The notes under the pieces: generated by a model
What the model was told of the DNA's origin: nothing
The model's database searches: none
Seen by the model: only the letters and a program-made list of their open reading frames with translations
Shown here: positions 7,375 through 16,883 of the stretch, in pieces
Layout of the letters: the number at the start of each line of letters is the position of its first letter
Numbering within the stretch: position 1 is the first letter of the stretch
Made by a program: the position numbers and the translations under genes
NCBI RefSeq assembly: GCF_017312725.1
Contig: NZ_BOPO01000113.1
Coordinates: 62,001 to 126,000 of the forward strand
DNA length: 64,000 nt
Direction: 5' to 3'
Source of the DNA: Actinocatenispora comari
Lineage (GTDB): Bacteria > Actinomycetota > Actinomycetes > Mycobacteriales > Micromonosporaceae

Positions 7375-10300
7375 TCAGCGGGCGTTGAAGTAGCTGGCCT
7401 CGGGGTGGTGGACCACCAGCGCGTCGGTCGACTGCTCCGGGCTGAGCTGGTACTCCTCGGACAGCGAGACGTTGATCCGATCCGGGTCGAGCAGCGAGAC
7501 CACCTTCGCCCGCTCCTCCAGATCGGGGCAGGCCGAGTAGCCGAACGCGTACCGGCAGCCGCGGAAGTCGGTCTTCAGGATGCCGGCGAGATCGCCCGGG
7601 TCGGCGTCGGCGACCGTGGCGCCGCCGGGCAGCACCAGCTCGGTGCGGATCCGGCGGTGCCAGTACTCGGCGAGCGCCTCGGCCAGCTGCACCGACAGCC
7701 CGTGCACCTCCAGGTAGTCGCGGTAGGCGTTGTCGGCGAACAGCTTCGCGGTGTAGTCGCTGATCGCCGGACCCACCGTGACCAGCTGGAACGCCACCAC
7801 GTCCAGCTCGCCGGAGTCCTTCGGGCGGAAGTAGTCGGCGATGCACAGCCGCCGCTCCCGGCGCTGCCGGGGCAGGGTGAACCGGGCCCGCTCGGAGTGC
7901 CCGTTCTCGTCCAGCACGACGAGGTCGTTGCCCTCCGAGTAGCACGGGAAGTACCCGTACACCACGGCGGCCTCGATGAGCTTGTCGGTGGCGAGCCGCT
8001 CCAGCCAGTACCGCAGCCGGGGGCGGCCCTCGGACTCGGCCAGCTCCTCGTACGACGGGCCGTCACCGCCGCGGGTGGGCTTGAGACCCCACTGGCCGAG
8101 GAAGGTGGCCCGCTCGTCCAGCATCGCCGCGTAGTCGCCGAGCGGGATGCCCTTGGCCACCCGGGTGCCGAAGAACGGCGGCCGCGGCACGTCCACGTCG
8201 GTCGCGACATCCGAGCGCACCGACGCGTCGTACAGGTCGGGGGCGGTGTCGGCGACCATCGCCTGCTGCCGGGCCCGGCGCTCGCGCCGCTTGGCCAGCT
8301 GCGCCTCCCGCTCCGGGTCGATGACCGGCGCACCACCGCGGCGGGCCGCCATCACCTTGTCCATCAACGACAGGCCCTCGAAGGCGTCCTTGGCGTAGTG
8401 CACGTCGCCCTCGAACTGGCCGCGCAGGTCGTCCTCGACGTACGCCCGGGTCAGCGCGGCGCCGCCGAGCATCACCGGGAACCGGGAGTGCATCCCGCGG
8501 GCCATCATCTCGGCCAGGTTGTCCTTCATCACCACGGTCGACTTGACCAGCAGGCCGGACATCCCGATCACGTCGGCCTGGTGCTGCTCGGCCGCCTCCA
8601 GGATCGCCGCGATCGGCTGCTTGATGCCGATGTTGACGACCGTGTAGCCGTTGTTGGACAGGATGATGTCGACCAGGTTCTTGCCGATGTCGTGCACGTC
8701 GCCCTTGACGGTGGCCAGCACGATGGTGCCCTTGCCGGAGTCGTCGGTGGCCTCCATGTGCGGCTCCAGGTAGGCCACCGCGGCCTTCATCACCTCGGCC
8801 GACTGGAGCACGAACGGCAGCTGCATCTGGCCGGACCCGAACAGGTCGCCGACCACCTTCATCCCGTCCAGCAGGATGTCGTTGACGATGTCGAGCGCCT
8901 TGTACCCCTCGGCCAGCGCGGTGGCGAGGTCGTCGTCCAGGCCGTTGCGCTCGCCGTCGATGATGCGCCGCTTGAGCCGCTCGACCAGCGGCAGCGCGGC
9001 GAGCTCCTCCGCCCGGCTGGCCCGCGCGGACGCCGCGTCGACGCCCTCGAACATCTCGATCAGCTTCTGCAGCGGGTCGTAACCCTCCCGGCGCCGGTCG
9101 TACACCAGGTCGAGGGCGACCTCGCGCTGGTCGTCCGGGATCTTCGACATCGGCAGGATCTTGCTCGCATGCACGATCGCCGAGGACAGCCCGGCCTGCA
9201 CGCACTCGTGCAAGAACACCGAGTTGAGCACCTGGCGGGCCGCCGGGTTCAGGCCGAACGACACGTTCGACACGCCGAGGGTGAAGTTGACCTCCGGGTA
9301 CCGCTCGTGGATGCGCCGGATCGCCTCGATGGTCTCCAGCGCGTCGCGCCGGGTCTCCTCCTGCCCGGTGGACACCGGGAAGGTCAGGCAGTCGACCAGG
9401 ATGTCCGCGGTGGACAGGCCCCAGTTGCCGGTCAGGTCCTCGATCAGGCGGACCGCGACGCGCTCCTTCCACTCCGCGGTACGCGCCTGGCCCTCCTCGT
9501 CGATGGTCAGCGCGACGACCGCGGCGCCGTGCTCGCGGATGATCGGCATGGCCCGGGCGAACCGGGACTCCGGCCCGTCGCCGTCCTCGTAGTTGACCGA
9601 GTTGACCACGCACCGGCCGCCGAGCGTCTCCAGCCCGGCCTCGATCACCGCCGGCTCGGTCGAGTCGAGCATGATCGGCAGCGTGCTCGCGGTGGCGAAC
9701 CGGCCGGCGATCTCGCGCATGTCCACGCTGCCGTCCCGGCCGACGTAGTCGATGCACAGGTCGAGCAGGTGCGAACCGGACCGGGCCTGGTCCCGGGCGA
9801 TCTCCACGCAGCCGGCGAAGTCGCCGGCGAGCATCTTGTCCCGGAACACCTTCGAGCCGTTGGCGTTGGTGCGCTCGGCGATCATCAGCACGCCGGCGTC
9901 CTGCCGGAACGGCACGTGGTGGTACATCGAGGAGACGCCGGGCTCGGTGCTCGGCGTCCGCGGCGTCGGGGTGAGGCCGTCGACCCGCTCGGCCACCCGG
10001 GCGAGGTGCTCCGGGGTGGTGCCGCAGCAGCCGCCGACCAGCGACGCGCCGTAGTCGGAGACGAACTCGTGCAGCGCCTCGGCCAGCTCGTCCGGGGTCA
10101 GCGGGTAGCGCGCGCCGTCCGGGGTCAGCTCCGGCAGGCCGGCGTTGGGCATCACCGACAGCCGCACCCGGGCATGCTGGGACAGGTAGCGCAGGTGCTC
10201 GGCCATCTCGGCCGGGCCGGTCGCGCAGTTGAGGCCGATGAAGTCGACGCCCAGCGGCTCCAGCGCGGTCAGCGCCGCGCCGATCTCGCTGCCGACCAGC

Positions 10301-10896
10301 ATGGTGCCGGTCGTCTCGACCGTGACGTGGCAGATCAGCGGCACCGTGACGCCGGCCGCGGCCATCGCACGCTTGGCCCCGATCACCGCGGACTTGGCCT
10401 GCAGCAGGTCCTGGCAGGTCTCCACGATCAGCGCGTCCGCGCCGCCGGTGATCAGGCCGGAGGCGGCCTGCTGGTACGAGTCGCGCAGGGTGGCGAACGG
10501 CGCGTGGCCCAGCGTGGGCAGCTTGGTGCCGGGCCCCATCGAGCCGAGCACGAACCGGGGTCGGTCGGGGCTGGACCAGCCGTCGGCGACATCGCGCGCC
10601 AGCCGGGCGCCGGCCTCGGCGAGCTCCGCGGTGCGCTCGACGATGCCGTACTCGCCGAGGTTGCCGAAGTTCGCGCCGAACGTGTTCGTCTCGACGCAGT
10701 CGGAGCCGGCCGCGAAGTACGCGTCGTGGATGCCGCGCACCACCTCGGGCCTGGTCACGTTGAGGATCTCGTTGCAGCCCTCGTGGCCCTGGAAGTCGTC
10801 CAGGGTGGGGTCGGCGGCCTGCAGCATGGTGCCCATCCCGCCGTCGGCGAGCAGCACCCGGTCACGGACGATGTCCAACAGCTTCGCGTTTGCCAC
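7375..10896 (-). CDS. metH: Cobalamin-dependent methionine synthase
   Basis: 1173 residues, full length for MetH. It transfers the methyl group of 5-methyltetrahydrofolate via methylcobalamin to homocysteine in the cytosol. Domain order: homocysteine domain (~1-320) with zinc cysteines in GLNCATG and VGGCCGTTPEH; pterin domain opening at MIAERTNANGSKVF; B12 cap and binding domains with the DVHDIGKN (DxHxxG) cobalt-ligand motif and SGLLVKSTVVMK; and a C-terminal AdoMet reactivation domain (from about PPFFGTR to the end). It starts with GTG (VANAKLLDIV). I see no cobalamin-riboswitch core in the ~190 bp before it. The divergent PAC2 gene is 191 bp away. Confidence 0.97.
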   Translation of the reverse strand: MANAKLLDIVRDRVLLADGGMGTMLQAADPTLDDFQGHEGCNEILNVTRPEVVRGIHDAYFAAGSDCVETNTFGANFGNLGEYGIVERTAELAEAGARLARDVADGWSSPDRPRFVLGSMGPGTKLPTLGHAPFATLRDSYQQAASGLITGGADALIVETCQDLLQAKSAVIGAKRAMAAAGVTVPLICHVTVETTGTMLVGSEIGAALTALEPLGVDFIGLNCATGPAEMAEHLRYLSQHARVRLSVMPNAGLPELTPDGARYPLTPDELAEALHEFVSDYGASLVGGCCGTTPEHLARVAERVDGLTPTPRTPSTEPGVSSMYHHVPFRQDAGVLMIAERTNANGSKVFRDKMLAGDFAGCVEIARDQARSGSHLLDLCIDYVGRDGSVDMREIAGRFATASTLPIMLDSTEPAVIEAGLETLGGRCVVNSVNYEDGDGPESRFARAMPIIREHGAAVVALTIDEEGQARTAEWKERVAVRLIEDLTGNWGLSTADILVDCLTFPVSTGQEETRRDALETIEAIRRIHERYPEVNFTLGVSNVSFGLNPAARQVLNSVFLHECVQAGLSSAIVHASKILPMSKIPDDQREVALDLVYDRRREGYDPLQKLIEMFEGVDAASARASRAEELAALPLVERLKRRIIDGERNGLDDDLATALAEGYKALDIVNDILLDGMKVVGDLFGSGQMQLPFVLQSAEVMKAAVAYLEPHMEATDDSGKGTIVLATVKGDVHDIGKNLVDIILSNNGYTVVNIGIKQPIAAILEAAEQHQADVIGMSGLLVKSTVVMKDNLAEMMARGMHSRFPVMLGGAALTRAYVEDDLRGQFEGDVHYAKDAFEGLSLMDKVMAARRGGAPVIDPEREAQLAKRRERRARQQAMVADTAPDLYDASVRSDVATDVDVPRPPFFGTRVAKGIPLGDYAAMLDERATFLGQWGLKPTRGGDGPSYEELAESEGRPRLRYWLERLATDKLIEAAVVYGYFPCYSEGNDLVVLDENGHSERARFTLPRQRRERRLCIADYFRPKDSGELDVVAFQLVTVGPAISDYTAKLFADNAYRDYLEVHGLSVQLAEALAEYWHRRIRTELVLPGGATVADADPGDLAGILKTDFRGCRYAFGYSACPDLEERAKVVSLLDPDRINVSLSEEYQLSPEQSTDALVVHHPEASYFNAR

Positions 10897-11087
10897 CCGC
10901 CAAGGCTAGCCGCGCGCCGGCCACCTCGCTCGACCGGCACTCCCCGGCCGCCACTGGGTGGACGCCGGCGCGACACCCGCCGGACACCTACATCGTTCCG
11001 TTGCGTGAATAATCCGTTTCGTCCCGATATCGGCGTGTCGTCGGAGCGCCCGCCGGCCGTGTCGGTGGCTCGACGTAGGCTGGCCGC

Positions 11088-11945
11088 GTGACCGAGTTCG
11101 ACGGACTTCCCGTGCTGCGCTCCCCCGTGTTGATCGCCTCGTTCGAGGGCTGGAACGATGCCGCCGACGCCGCGACCGCGGTGGTCGACCACCTGCGCAC
11201 GGCGTGGCAGGCGCGCCCGATCGACCAGATCGACCCGGAGAGCTACTACGACTTCCAGGTCACCCGGCCGACGGTGACGATGTCCGAAACCGGCCCGGAC
11301 GTGATCGAGTGGCCGACCAGCCGGTTCTACCTGTGCCACCTGCCCGAGGCCGAGCACGACGTGGTGCTGCTGCGCGGCATCGAGCCGAACATGCGGTGGA
11401 AGAGCTTCTGCGACGACATCCTCGACGTCTGCCACCGGCTGGAGATCGACCAGGTGGTGCTGCTCGGCGCGCTGCTCGCCGACGTGCCGTTCAGCCAGCC
11501 GCTGCCGATCACCGGCAGCACCCAGGACCCGGAGCTGATGCGCCGGCTCGCGCTCGCCCCCACCAAGTACGAGGGGCCGACCGGCGTGGTCGGGGTGCTG
11601 CACGAGGCGGCCGAGCACGCCGAGCTGGACGTGATCTCGTTCTGGGCGCACGTGCCGCACTACGTCAGCCAGCCGCCGTGCCCGAAGGCCACCCTCGCGC
11701 TGCTGCACCGGGTCGAGGAGGTGCTCGACCTGCCGGTGCCGACCGGCAACCTGGAGGCCGACGCCGCCGACTGGGAGGAGCAGGTGCGCGAGCTGGTCGC
11801 CTCCGACTCCGAGATCGCCGAGTACGTGCAGTCGCTGGAGCAGCGCGACGACGAGCCGGGGCTGGAGCCGCTGTCCGGCGACGAGATCGCCAAGGAGTTC
11901 GAGAAGTACCTGCGACGGCGCGGCGGCGGGCCGGCCGCCCGCTGA
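11088..11945 (+). CDS. PAC2-family protein (proteasome-assembly-chaperone fold)
   Basis: 285 residues beginning with GTG (VTEFDGLPVLRSPVLIASFEG). PAC2 hallmarks include SFEGWNDAADAA, VVLLRGIEPNMRWKSF, VVLLGALLADVPF and GVLHEAAEHAELDVISFWAH. Actinobacterial members are about this length with an acidic C-terminal helix (SDSEIAEYVQSLEQ). The S. coelicolor homologue in the metH-mshC neighbourhood has, as I recall it, been linked to ParA (ParJ); I hold that loosely. The protein is cytosolic, probably a protein-interaction or assembly factor rather than an enzyme. A strong hairpin follows the stop. Confidence 0.88.
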   Translation: MTEFDGLPVLRSPVLIASFEGWNDAADAATAVVDHLRTAWQARPIDQIDPESYYDFQVTRPTVTMSETGPDVIEWPTSRFYLCHLPEAEHDVVLLRGIEPNMRWKSFCDDILDVCHRLEIDQVVLLGALLADVPFSQPLPITGSTQDPELMRRLALAPTKYEGPTGVVGVLHEAAEHAELDVISFWAHVPHYVSQPPCPKATLALLHRVEEVLDLPVPTGNLEADAADWEEQVRELVASDSEIAEYVQSLEQRDDEPGLEPLSGDEIAKEFEKYLRRRGGGPAAR

Positions 11946-11960
11946 ACCGTCCTCGCCCCC

Positions 11961-11992
11961 CGCCCCGGCGTCGATCCGTCGACGCCGGGGCG
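11961..11992. terminator. Strong GC hairpin after the PAC2 gene
   Basis: A perfect 14-bp stem (11961-11974 with 11979-11992) and a TCCG loop, 15 bases after the PAC2 stop. There is no T tract, which is usual for actinobacterial terminators. Confidence 0.75.
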
Positions 11993-12102
11993 TTGCGCGT
12001 CCGGCGGCCGTCCCGGTGGCTGTGCCGGCGCGGCCACGTCGCTGGTCGGTCCGCGCCGGCACGCCGGTAGCGGAGGCGGACGCTGCCACGTCGGTCGTCG
12101 GT

Positions 12103-12205
12103 CGTCGGGTCCGGCGACACGGCTCCGATCGCCGGGCCTGGCGACACGGCTCCGGTCGTCGGGCCCGACGACGCGCCTCCGGTCGCCGGGGCCTGGCGAC
12201 GCTGC
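12103..12205. repeat. Degenerate 27-bp tandem repeat, about 3.8 copies
   Basis: Units start at 12103, 12130, 12157 and 12184. Each opens CGYCGGG and carries GGCGACACGGCTCC or a close variant. Units 1 and 2 are the most alike, and unit 4 decays. It lies between PAC2 and gntR, outside any supported gene. Confidence 0.75.
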
Positions 12206-12307
12206 GGCGGGGCGCGACGATCGGGCGGTGACCCGTGGCGCGGCGGGTACGCCATCCTAGGAAGCTAGGGCTTATGCTGACCCGCAAGCGACGCGAGGAG
12301 GCGAGCC

Positions 12308-13114
12308 GTGACGATCAACCCCGGTACGGCGGAGGCACCCAGCCGGCAGATCGCCGAACACCTGCGGGCGGCGATCCGGTCCGGTTCGCTGCAGCCCGGC
12401 GACCGGCTGCCGTCGATCCCGTCGCTGTCGGCCAGCTACGGGGTGGCCCGGCAGACCGTGCAGCGCGCGTTCGACCAGCTGCGGGTCGAGGGGCTGGTGC
12501 TCACCAAGCCCGGCTCCGGCACGTTCGTGCGCGGCAGCCGGCGGCAGATGCACCGGCTGTCCCGCTCCCGGTACGGGCGGGCCCGCGGCTACCACCGCGA
12601 CATGCCGGTGCGGTACCGGCAGCGGCTCATCTCGGCCGGTACCGAGGCCTGCCCCGACGACGTGGCGCGGGCGTTCGGCGTCGAGGTCGGCACCCCGCTC
12701 GTGTTGCGCCGGCACGTGCTCTACCTGGGCGACCAGCCGGCGGAGGTCGGGGCGAGCTGGCTGCGGCCGACCGACGTCGCCGGCAGCGGGCTGGACACCC
12801 TGGACGCGCCGCGCGGCCCGCTCTACCTGGCGGTCGAGGAAGCCACCGGGCGGCGCTACACGAAGGCGAGCGACCACATCACCGCCCGGCAGCCGACCCG
12901 TACCGAGGCCGAGCTGCTGCAGATCCGGCCGGACACGCCGGTGCTCGCGCTGCTGCACGTGGCCCGGGACGAGCACGGCGACGTGCTGGAGGTCAGCCAG
13001 GCCACCTGGCCGGGGCCGGGCACCATGCTGGTCGACGAGTACCCGGTGCCGCAGGGCCCGGAGCGGCCCGACCCGCGCGAGGACGACGGCGGCTTCGACA
13101 TCGTCCTGGCCTGA
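12308..13114 (+). CDS. GntR/HutC-family transcriptional regulator
   Basis: 268 residues, GTG start (VTINPGTAEAPSRQIAEHLR) with GAGGAGG about 10 bases upstream. The N-terminal GntR winged helix (~12-75) shows SGSLQPGDRLPSIPSLSASY and GVARQTVQRAFDQLRVEGL then KPGSGTFVR. The C-terminal UTRA effector domain (~95-250) includes GTPLVLRRHVLYLGDQPAEV and TPVLALLHVARDEHGDVLEV. HutC-type regulators sense small metabolites; no partner operon is obvious, since the next genes are a kinase-like protein and an epimerase. A 25-bp direct repeat begins right after the stop. Confidence 0.88.
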   Translation: MTINPGTAEAPSRQIAEHLRAAIRSGSLQPGDRLPSIPSLSASYGVARQTVQRAFDQLRVEGLVLTKPGSGTFVRGSRRQMHRLSRSRYGRARGYHRDMPVRYRQRLISAGTEACPDDVARAFGVEVGTPLVLRRHVLYLGDQPAEVGASWLRPTDVAGSGLDTLDAPRGPLYLAVEEATGRRYTKASDHITARQPTRTEAELLQIRPDTPVLALLHVARDEHGDVLEVSQATWPGPGTMLVDEYPVPQGPERPDPREDDGGFDIVLA

Positions 13115-13115
13115 C

Positions 13116-13192
13116 GCACCGCCCGCCCGTACCGGCCGGTCGCGATCGTCGGCGCCAGACCCCCGCCGCACCGCCCGCCCGTACCGGCCGGT
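13116..13192. repeat. 25-bp direct repeat after gntR
   Basis: The 25-bp sequence at 13116-13140 recurs exactly at 13168-13192. A shared segment CGATCGTCGGCGCC follows each copy at slightly different spacing. The array starts one base after the gntR stop codon. Confidence 0.75.
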
Positions 13193-13386
13193 CCCGACCG
13201 GTCACGATCGTCGGCGCCGGGAGCCGCCGCGGCGACCGCCCGTACCGGTGGGTACCGGGCGTCCGCGCGAGGGCCCGGCCGGGCGACGGCGTCCCGAACG
13301 CGCGGGCCACGGTCGGGTACGGGGGCGCCGCCGGCGCGGGACCGATTCTGGTTGTGGTGCCGCCGGGGCGTCCCTATGGTCGGGCG

Positions 13387-14307
13387 GTGCTTGCCGTCAG
13401 CCGGAGCGTCCCCACGCCCGACGCGGTCGCCCGCCTGGTGGCCGACGCGTACCGGATCGCCGTGACCGACTGCGTGCTGCTGCGGTCGCTGGTCAACGAC
13501 GTCTACCTGGTGCACGCCGACTCCGGCCGCGCGGTGCTCAAGCTGTACGCGGCCGATCACCGCACACCGGCCGAGGTGGCGTGGGAGGCGCGGCTCGCCG
13601 AACACCTCGCCGACGCCGGCGCCGGCGTGCCGCGACCCCGGCGTACCGCCGCCGGCGACCCGGTCGGTACCGCCAGCGCGCCGGAGGGCGACCGCGCGTA
13701 CCTGCTGTGGGAGTACGTCCCGGGGGTCGCGCCGGCGCCGGAGGCCGCGCTGTACCGCCGGTTCGGCGCGCTGGTGGCCGGCTGGCACGCGGCGGCCGAT
13801 CGGTTCGCCGGGCCCGCCCGGTACGACCGGCGCGGCCACGACGACACCACCCGCGCGGTACTCGCCGCGTTGGCCGACCGGCCGGCGGACCGGGCCCTGG
13901 TCGCCTCGCTCGGGTCCGCCGCCGGCACCGCGCTGCGGCGGTACGGGCCGGCGCTCGACCACGGCATCTGCCACGGCGACGTCACCCTGGACAACCTGCT
14001 GGCCGGCCCGGACGGCCTGTACCTGCACGACCTCGACCTCGCCGGCCACCGGCCGCGCGCCAGCGACCTCACCGGCGTCGCGGGGACCCGGTACTTCGAC
14101 GACTTCGCCGCCGGCTACCGGCAGGTGCGGCCGCTTCGCGACGCCGATCTCGCCGCCCTTCCCTGGTGCCGGGTGGTGGCACTGGTGGCGAACCTGCACT
14201 TCCACCTCGTCGCCAAGCCGCGGCTGTGCGGTACCGACTCGGTTCGCGAGGGCTGGGCGGACCGGACGCTCGCCGAGCTGCGCCGCCTCGCCGCCGAGCT
14301 GCGCTGA
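13387..14307 (+). CDS. Aminoglycoside-phosphotransferase-fold kinase
   Basis: About 306 residues. The Brenner motif is HGDVTLDNLL, followed by LHDLDLAGHR (metal-binding Asp). The N-lobe has a nucleotide-binding region LVNDVYLVHADSGRAVLKLY with a candidate Lys. The family phosphorylates antibiotics, choline, homoserine and other small molecules; the substrate cannot be told, and a housekeeping metabolite is as likely as a drug. Start uncertain: GTG 13387 (VLAVSRSVPTPDAVARL) fits the N-lobe best, because the upstream frame is repetitive intergenic sequence. It is followed by an epimerase gene 146 bp downstream. Confidence 0.75.
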   Translation: MLAVSRSVPTPDAVARLVADAYRIAVTDCVLLRSLVNDVYLVHADSGRAVLKLYAADHRTPAEVAWEARLAEHLADAGAGVPRPRRTAAGDPVGTASAPEGDRAYLLWEYVPGVAPAPEAALYRRFGALVAGWHAAADRFAGPARYDRRGHDDTTRAVLAALADRPADRALVASLGSAAGTALRRYGPALDHGICHGDVTLDNLLAGPDGLYLHDLDLAGHRPRASDLTGVAGTRYFDDFAAGYRQVRPLRDADLAALPWCRVVALVANLHFHLVAKPRLCGTDSVREGWADRTLAELRRLAAELR

Positions 14308-14453
14308 GGGCCCCTGCCGCGCGGCTGCGCAGACCTCGGCGCGCGGCGGTCGGGGCGGCGGCACCGGCGCCGGGCGAGCGCGCGGCCGGCACCATGGTCG
14401 ACGGCGGAGCCCTCCGCCGCGTCGAGCCGGCCCGAGCAGAAACGAGACCCCGC

Positions 14454-15371
14454 ATGAGCAGCAGTACCCACGTCGTCCTCGGTGGCAACGGCGTCGTCGG
14501 CCGCGAGACGGCCCGCGCGTTGCTCGACCGCGGGCTGGACACCGCGTCCGTCGGCCGCCGACCGGCCGCCGTCGACGGCGTGCGGTCGATCCGCGCCGAC
14601 CTGCTCGACGCCGACGCCGTCAAGAGTGCCGTCGCCGGCGCCGACGTCGCCTACCTCACCGCCGGGCTGCCGTACTCCGCGCGGATCTGGGCCGAGCAGT
14701 GGCCGGTGATCGTGGGCAACGCCGTCGCCGCGGCACTCGCGCACGGCACCCACCTGGTGTACTTCGACAACGTCTACGCCTACGGCCGGGTCGACGGCCC
14801 GATGACCGAGCAGACGCCGGTCCGCCCCACCAGCCGCAAGGGCCGGGTACGGGCCGCAGCCATCGACCTGCTCGACCGGGCCGCGGCCGAGCAGGGGCTG
14901 GTGCACACCGTGGGGCGCAGCGCCGACTTCTACGGCATCGGCGCGACCACCAGCGTGTTCAACACCTACGCGCTGGACCGGATCGCCGCGGGCCGGCCCG
15001 GCAGCTGGCTGTTCGACGGCGACCAGCCGCACTCGATGACCTACACCCCCGACATCGGCGCCGCCCTCGCGATCCTCGGCACCGACCCCGCGGCCCGCGG
15101 CCGGACCTGGCACCTGCCGACCGCGCCCGCACTGACCGGCCGGCGGTACCTGGAGCTCGCCGGCGGGTCCGGCCGCACCATGGGAACCGGCACGATCCGG
15201 CTCGGCGCGCTGTTCAACAGCGGTGCCCGGGAGACGCTGGAGATGGGCTACCAGTACACCGCGCCGTACCTGTTCGACTCGACCGCGTTCGAGACGACGT
15301 TCGGGCTGGCGCCGACCTCCTCGGCCGACGGCATCGCCGCCTCGCTCGCCGCCGCCCGGGCGAACCGGTGA
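14454..15371 (+). CDS. NAD-dependent epimerase/dehydratase-type SDR
   Basis: 305 residues. The ATG at 14454 is directly followed by THVVLGGNGVVGRETARALL, the GxxGxxG dinucleotide loop. Downstream are FDNVYAYGRVDGPMTEQTP and GRSADFYGIGATTSVFNTYA, as in extended/atypical SDRs. The usual YxxxK pair is not obvious, which places it with atypical NmrA-like or epimerase-like members. The reaction is unknown. It is convergent with mshC; the gap carries a 44-bp tandem repeat. Confidence 0.8.
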   Translation: MSSSTHVVLGGNGVVGRETARALLDRGLDTASVGRRPAAVDGVRSIRADLLDADAVKSAVAGADVAYLTAGLPYSARIWAEQWPVIVGNAVAAALAHGTHLVYFDNVYAYGRVDGPMTEQTPVRPTSRKGRVRAAAIDLLDRAAAEQGLVHTVGRSADFYGIGATTSVFNTYALDRIAAGRPGSWLFDGDQPHSMTYTPDIGAALAILGTDPAARGRTWHLPTAPALTGRRYLELAGGSGRTMGTGTIRLGALFNSGARETLEMGYQYTAPYLFDSTAFETTFGLAPTSSADGIAASLAAARANR

Positions 15372-15440
15372 CCAGCGCCGCCGACGGCCGGCACGGAGAG
15401 GCAGGCGCCGCCCGGCGCACGGCGGCCACCCCCGGTGGGA

Positions 15441-15539
15441 CTCAGCGGCGGCGGCCGTCGGTGGGCGTGGCGCCGTCGGCGGGGCTCAGAGGCGGTGGCC
15501 GTCGGTGGGCGGGGCGCCGTCGGCGGGGCTCAGAGGCGG
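15441..15539. repeat. 44-bp tandem repeat spanning the mshC stop codon
   Basis: Copy 1 at 15441-15484 and copy 2 at 15485-15528 agree at 41 of 44 positions. The first 11 bases of a third copy (15529-15539, CTCAGAGGCGG) are the stop and last codons of mshC on the minus strand. The 44-bp spacing puts the repeated stop complement (TCA at 15530, 15486, 15442) in all three frames. Confidence 0.85.
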
Positions 15540-16753
15540 ACGCCGAGCAGGGCGTCGGCGGCGTCCGCGACCAGCGCCGGCGCCGCGGTGTCGGTACCCT
15601 CGCCACGACACCAGTCGTCGACCGCGGCGAGCGCGCCCGGGGTGTCCAGGTCGTCGGCCACCCGCTCGCGCAGCCGCGCCACCAGCGCGGCGCCGTCCGG
15701 GCCGGCCGGCCGCGCCACCCCGGCCCGCCAGGCGGCGAGCCGCTCGCGGGCGGCGTCGAGCTGCTGCTCGGTCCACTCCCGGTCGGCCCGGTAGTGCCCG
15801 GACAGCAGGCTGAGCCGGATCGCCGCCGGCTCCTCGCCGCGGGCCAGCAACGTCGAGACCAGCACCAGGTTGCCCTTGGACTTGGACATCTTCTCGCCCT
15901 GCCAGCCGATCATCCCGGCGTGCACGTAGTGCTCGGCGAACGGCCACGCCTCGGTCAGCGTCTCCGCGTGCGCGGCGGACATCTCGTGGTGCGGGAAGAT
16001 CAGGTCGTTGCCGCCGCCCTGCACGTCGATCCGGTTGCCCAGCCGCTGCAGCGCGATCACCGCGCACTCGATGTGCCAGCCCGGCCGGCCGGCGCCGAGC
16101 TCGGACTCCCAGCTCGGCTCGCCGTCCCGGGCGGTGCGCCACAGCAGCGGGTCGAGCGGGTCGCGCTTGCCCGGCCGCTCCGGGTCACCGCCGCGCTCCG
16201 CGGACAGCGCGAGCATCGTCTCCCGGTCGTAGTTCGACTCGTACCCGAAGCGCTTCGCCGCGGCCACGTCGAAGTAGACGTCGCCGGTCCCGTCGTCGAT
16301 CCGGTACGCGGCGTCGTCGGCGAGCAGCCGGCCGACCAGCTCGGCGATGCGCGGGATCGACTCGACCGCACCGACGTAGTGGTCCGGCGGCAGCACCCGC
16401 AGCGCGGCCATGTCGGTGCGGAACAGCTCGGTCTCCCGCTCCGCCAGCGCCACCCAGTCGATGCCGTCCCGCTCGGCCCGCTCCAGCAGCGGGTCGTCCA
16501 CGTCGGTGACGTTCTGCACGTACCGCACCGGATGGCCGTCGTCCCGCCAGGCGCGGTTGATCAGGTCGAACGCGATCATCGTGGCGGCGTGACCCAGATG
16601 GGTCGCGTCGTACGGCGTGATGCCGCACACGTAGATCCGGCCCGCGTCGGTCGGCACGGCCGGGCGCACCGACCGGCTCGCCGTGTCGTACAGCCGCAGT
16701 TGGGTTCCGGAGCCGGGAAGACGGGGCAGCTCGGGCGCCGACCAGGTATCCAT
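15530..16753 (-). CDS. mshC: Cysteine:1D-myo-inosityl 2-amino-2-deoxy-glucopyranoside ligase (mycothiol synthesis)
   Basis: 407 residues. MshC joins Cys to GlcN-Ins with ATP, the third dedicated step of mycothiol synthesis; it is a cysteinyl-tRNA-synthetase paralogue. Visible features: [16 protein letters not shown] (zinc Cys and HIGH-type motif), [24 protein letters not shown] (zinc site), [18 protein letters not shown], and [10 protein letters not shown] (KMSKS loop). The truncated C-terminus, without an anticodon-binding domain, distinguishes it from CysRS. The ATG at 16753 gives [14 protein letters not shown], the conserved MshC N-terminus. Its neighbourhood (PAC2, SCO1664-type, DUF3090) supports the call. 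Confidence 0.96.
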   Translation of the reverse strand: MDTWSAPELPRLPGSGTQLRLYDTASRSVRPAVPTDAGRIYVCGITPYDATHLGHAATMIAFDLINRAWRDDGHPVRYVQNVTDVDDPLLERAERDGIDWVALAERETELFRTDMAALRVLPPDHYVGAVESIPRIAELVGRLLADDAAYRIDDGTGDVYFDVAAAKRFGYESNYDRETMLALSAERGGDPERPGKRDPLDPLLWRTARDGEPSWESELGAGRPGWHIECAVIALQRLGNRIDVQGGGNDLIFPHHEMSAAHAETLTEAWPFAEHYVHAGMIGWQGEKMSKSKGNLVLVSTLLARGEEPAAIRLSLLSGHYRADREWTEQQLDAARERLAAWRAGVARPAGPDGAALVARLRERVADDLDTPGALAAVDDWCRGEGTDTAAPALVADAADALLGVRL

Positions 16754-16883
16754 ACCCGCCAGCGTAACGACAGCCACCGATGCCTACCCGGTACCGGGTG
16801 GGGGTGAGCGTCGGCACACTCCGGACGGTTCGGCGGCGTCGATGGGAAACAATCTTGCCGAACGCAGGGAGGGTGGTACACCG

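Larger units (their letters stand above)
11946..12307. other. Intergenic region, 362 bp
   Basis: Begins with a strong hairpin (11961-11992), continues into a degenerate 27-bp tandem repeat (12103-12205), and ends with the promoter and leader of the gntR gene. The end shows a comparatively AT-rich patch near 12253-12278 and an AGGAGG-type ribosome site about 10 bases before the GTG. No supportable gene in between; the open frames across it are Arg/Pro-rich and follow the repeat. Confidence 0.7.

Noticed and set aside
10897-11087. Possible cobalamin riboswitch before metH
   Set aside because: I could not find the conserved B12-box core in this 191-bp gap.
7405-11091. A 1228-codon open frame on the plus strand opposite metH
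   Set aside because: It is antisense to a full-length MetH, has His/Gln/Val/Asp-biased shadow composition and no domain pattern; high GC produces such frames.
12001-12255. Arg/Pro-rich minus-strand peptides with 9-residue repeats
   Set aside because: They follow the 27-bp DNA repeat, with no ribosome site and no family similarity.
13387-14307. Antibiotic-resistance phosphotransferase
   Set aside because: The fold is shared with many metabolic kinases and nothing in sequence or context indicates a drug substrate.
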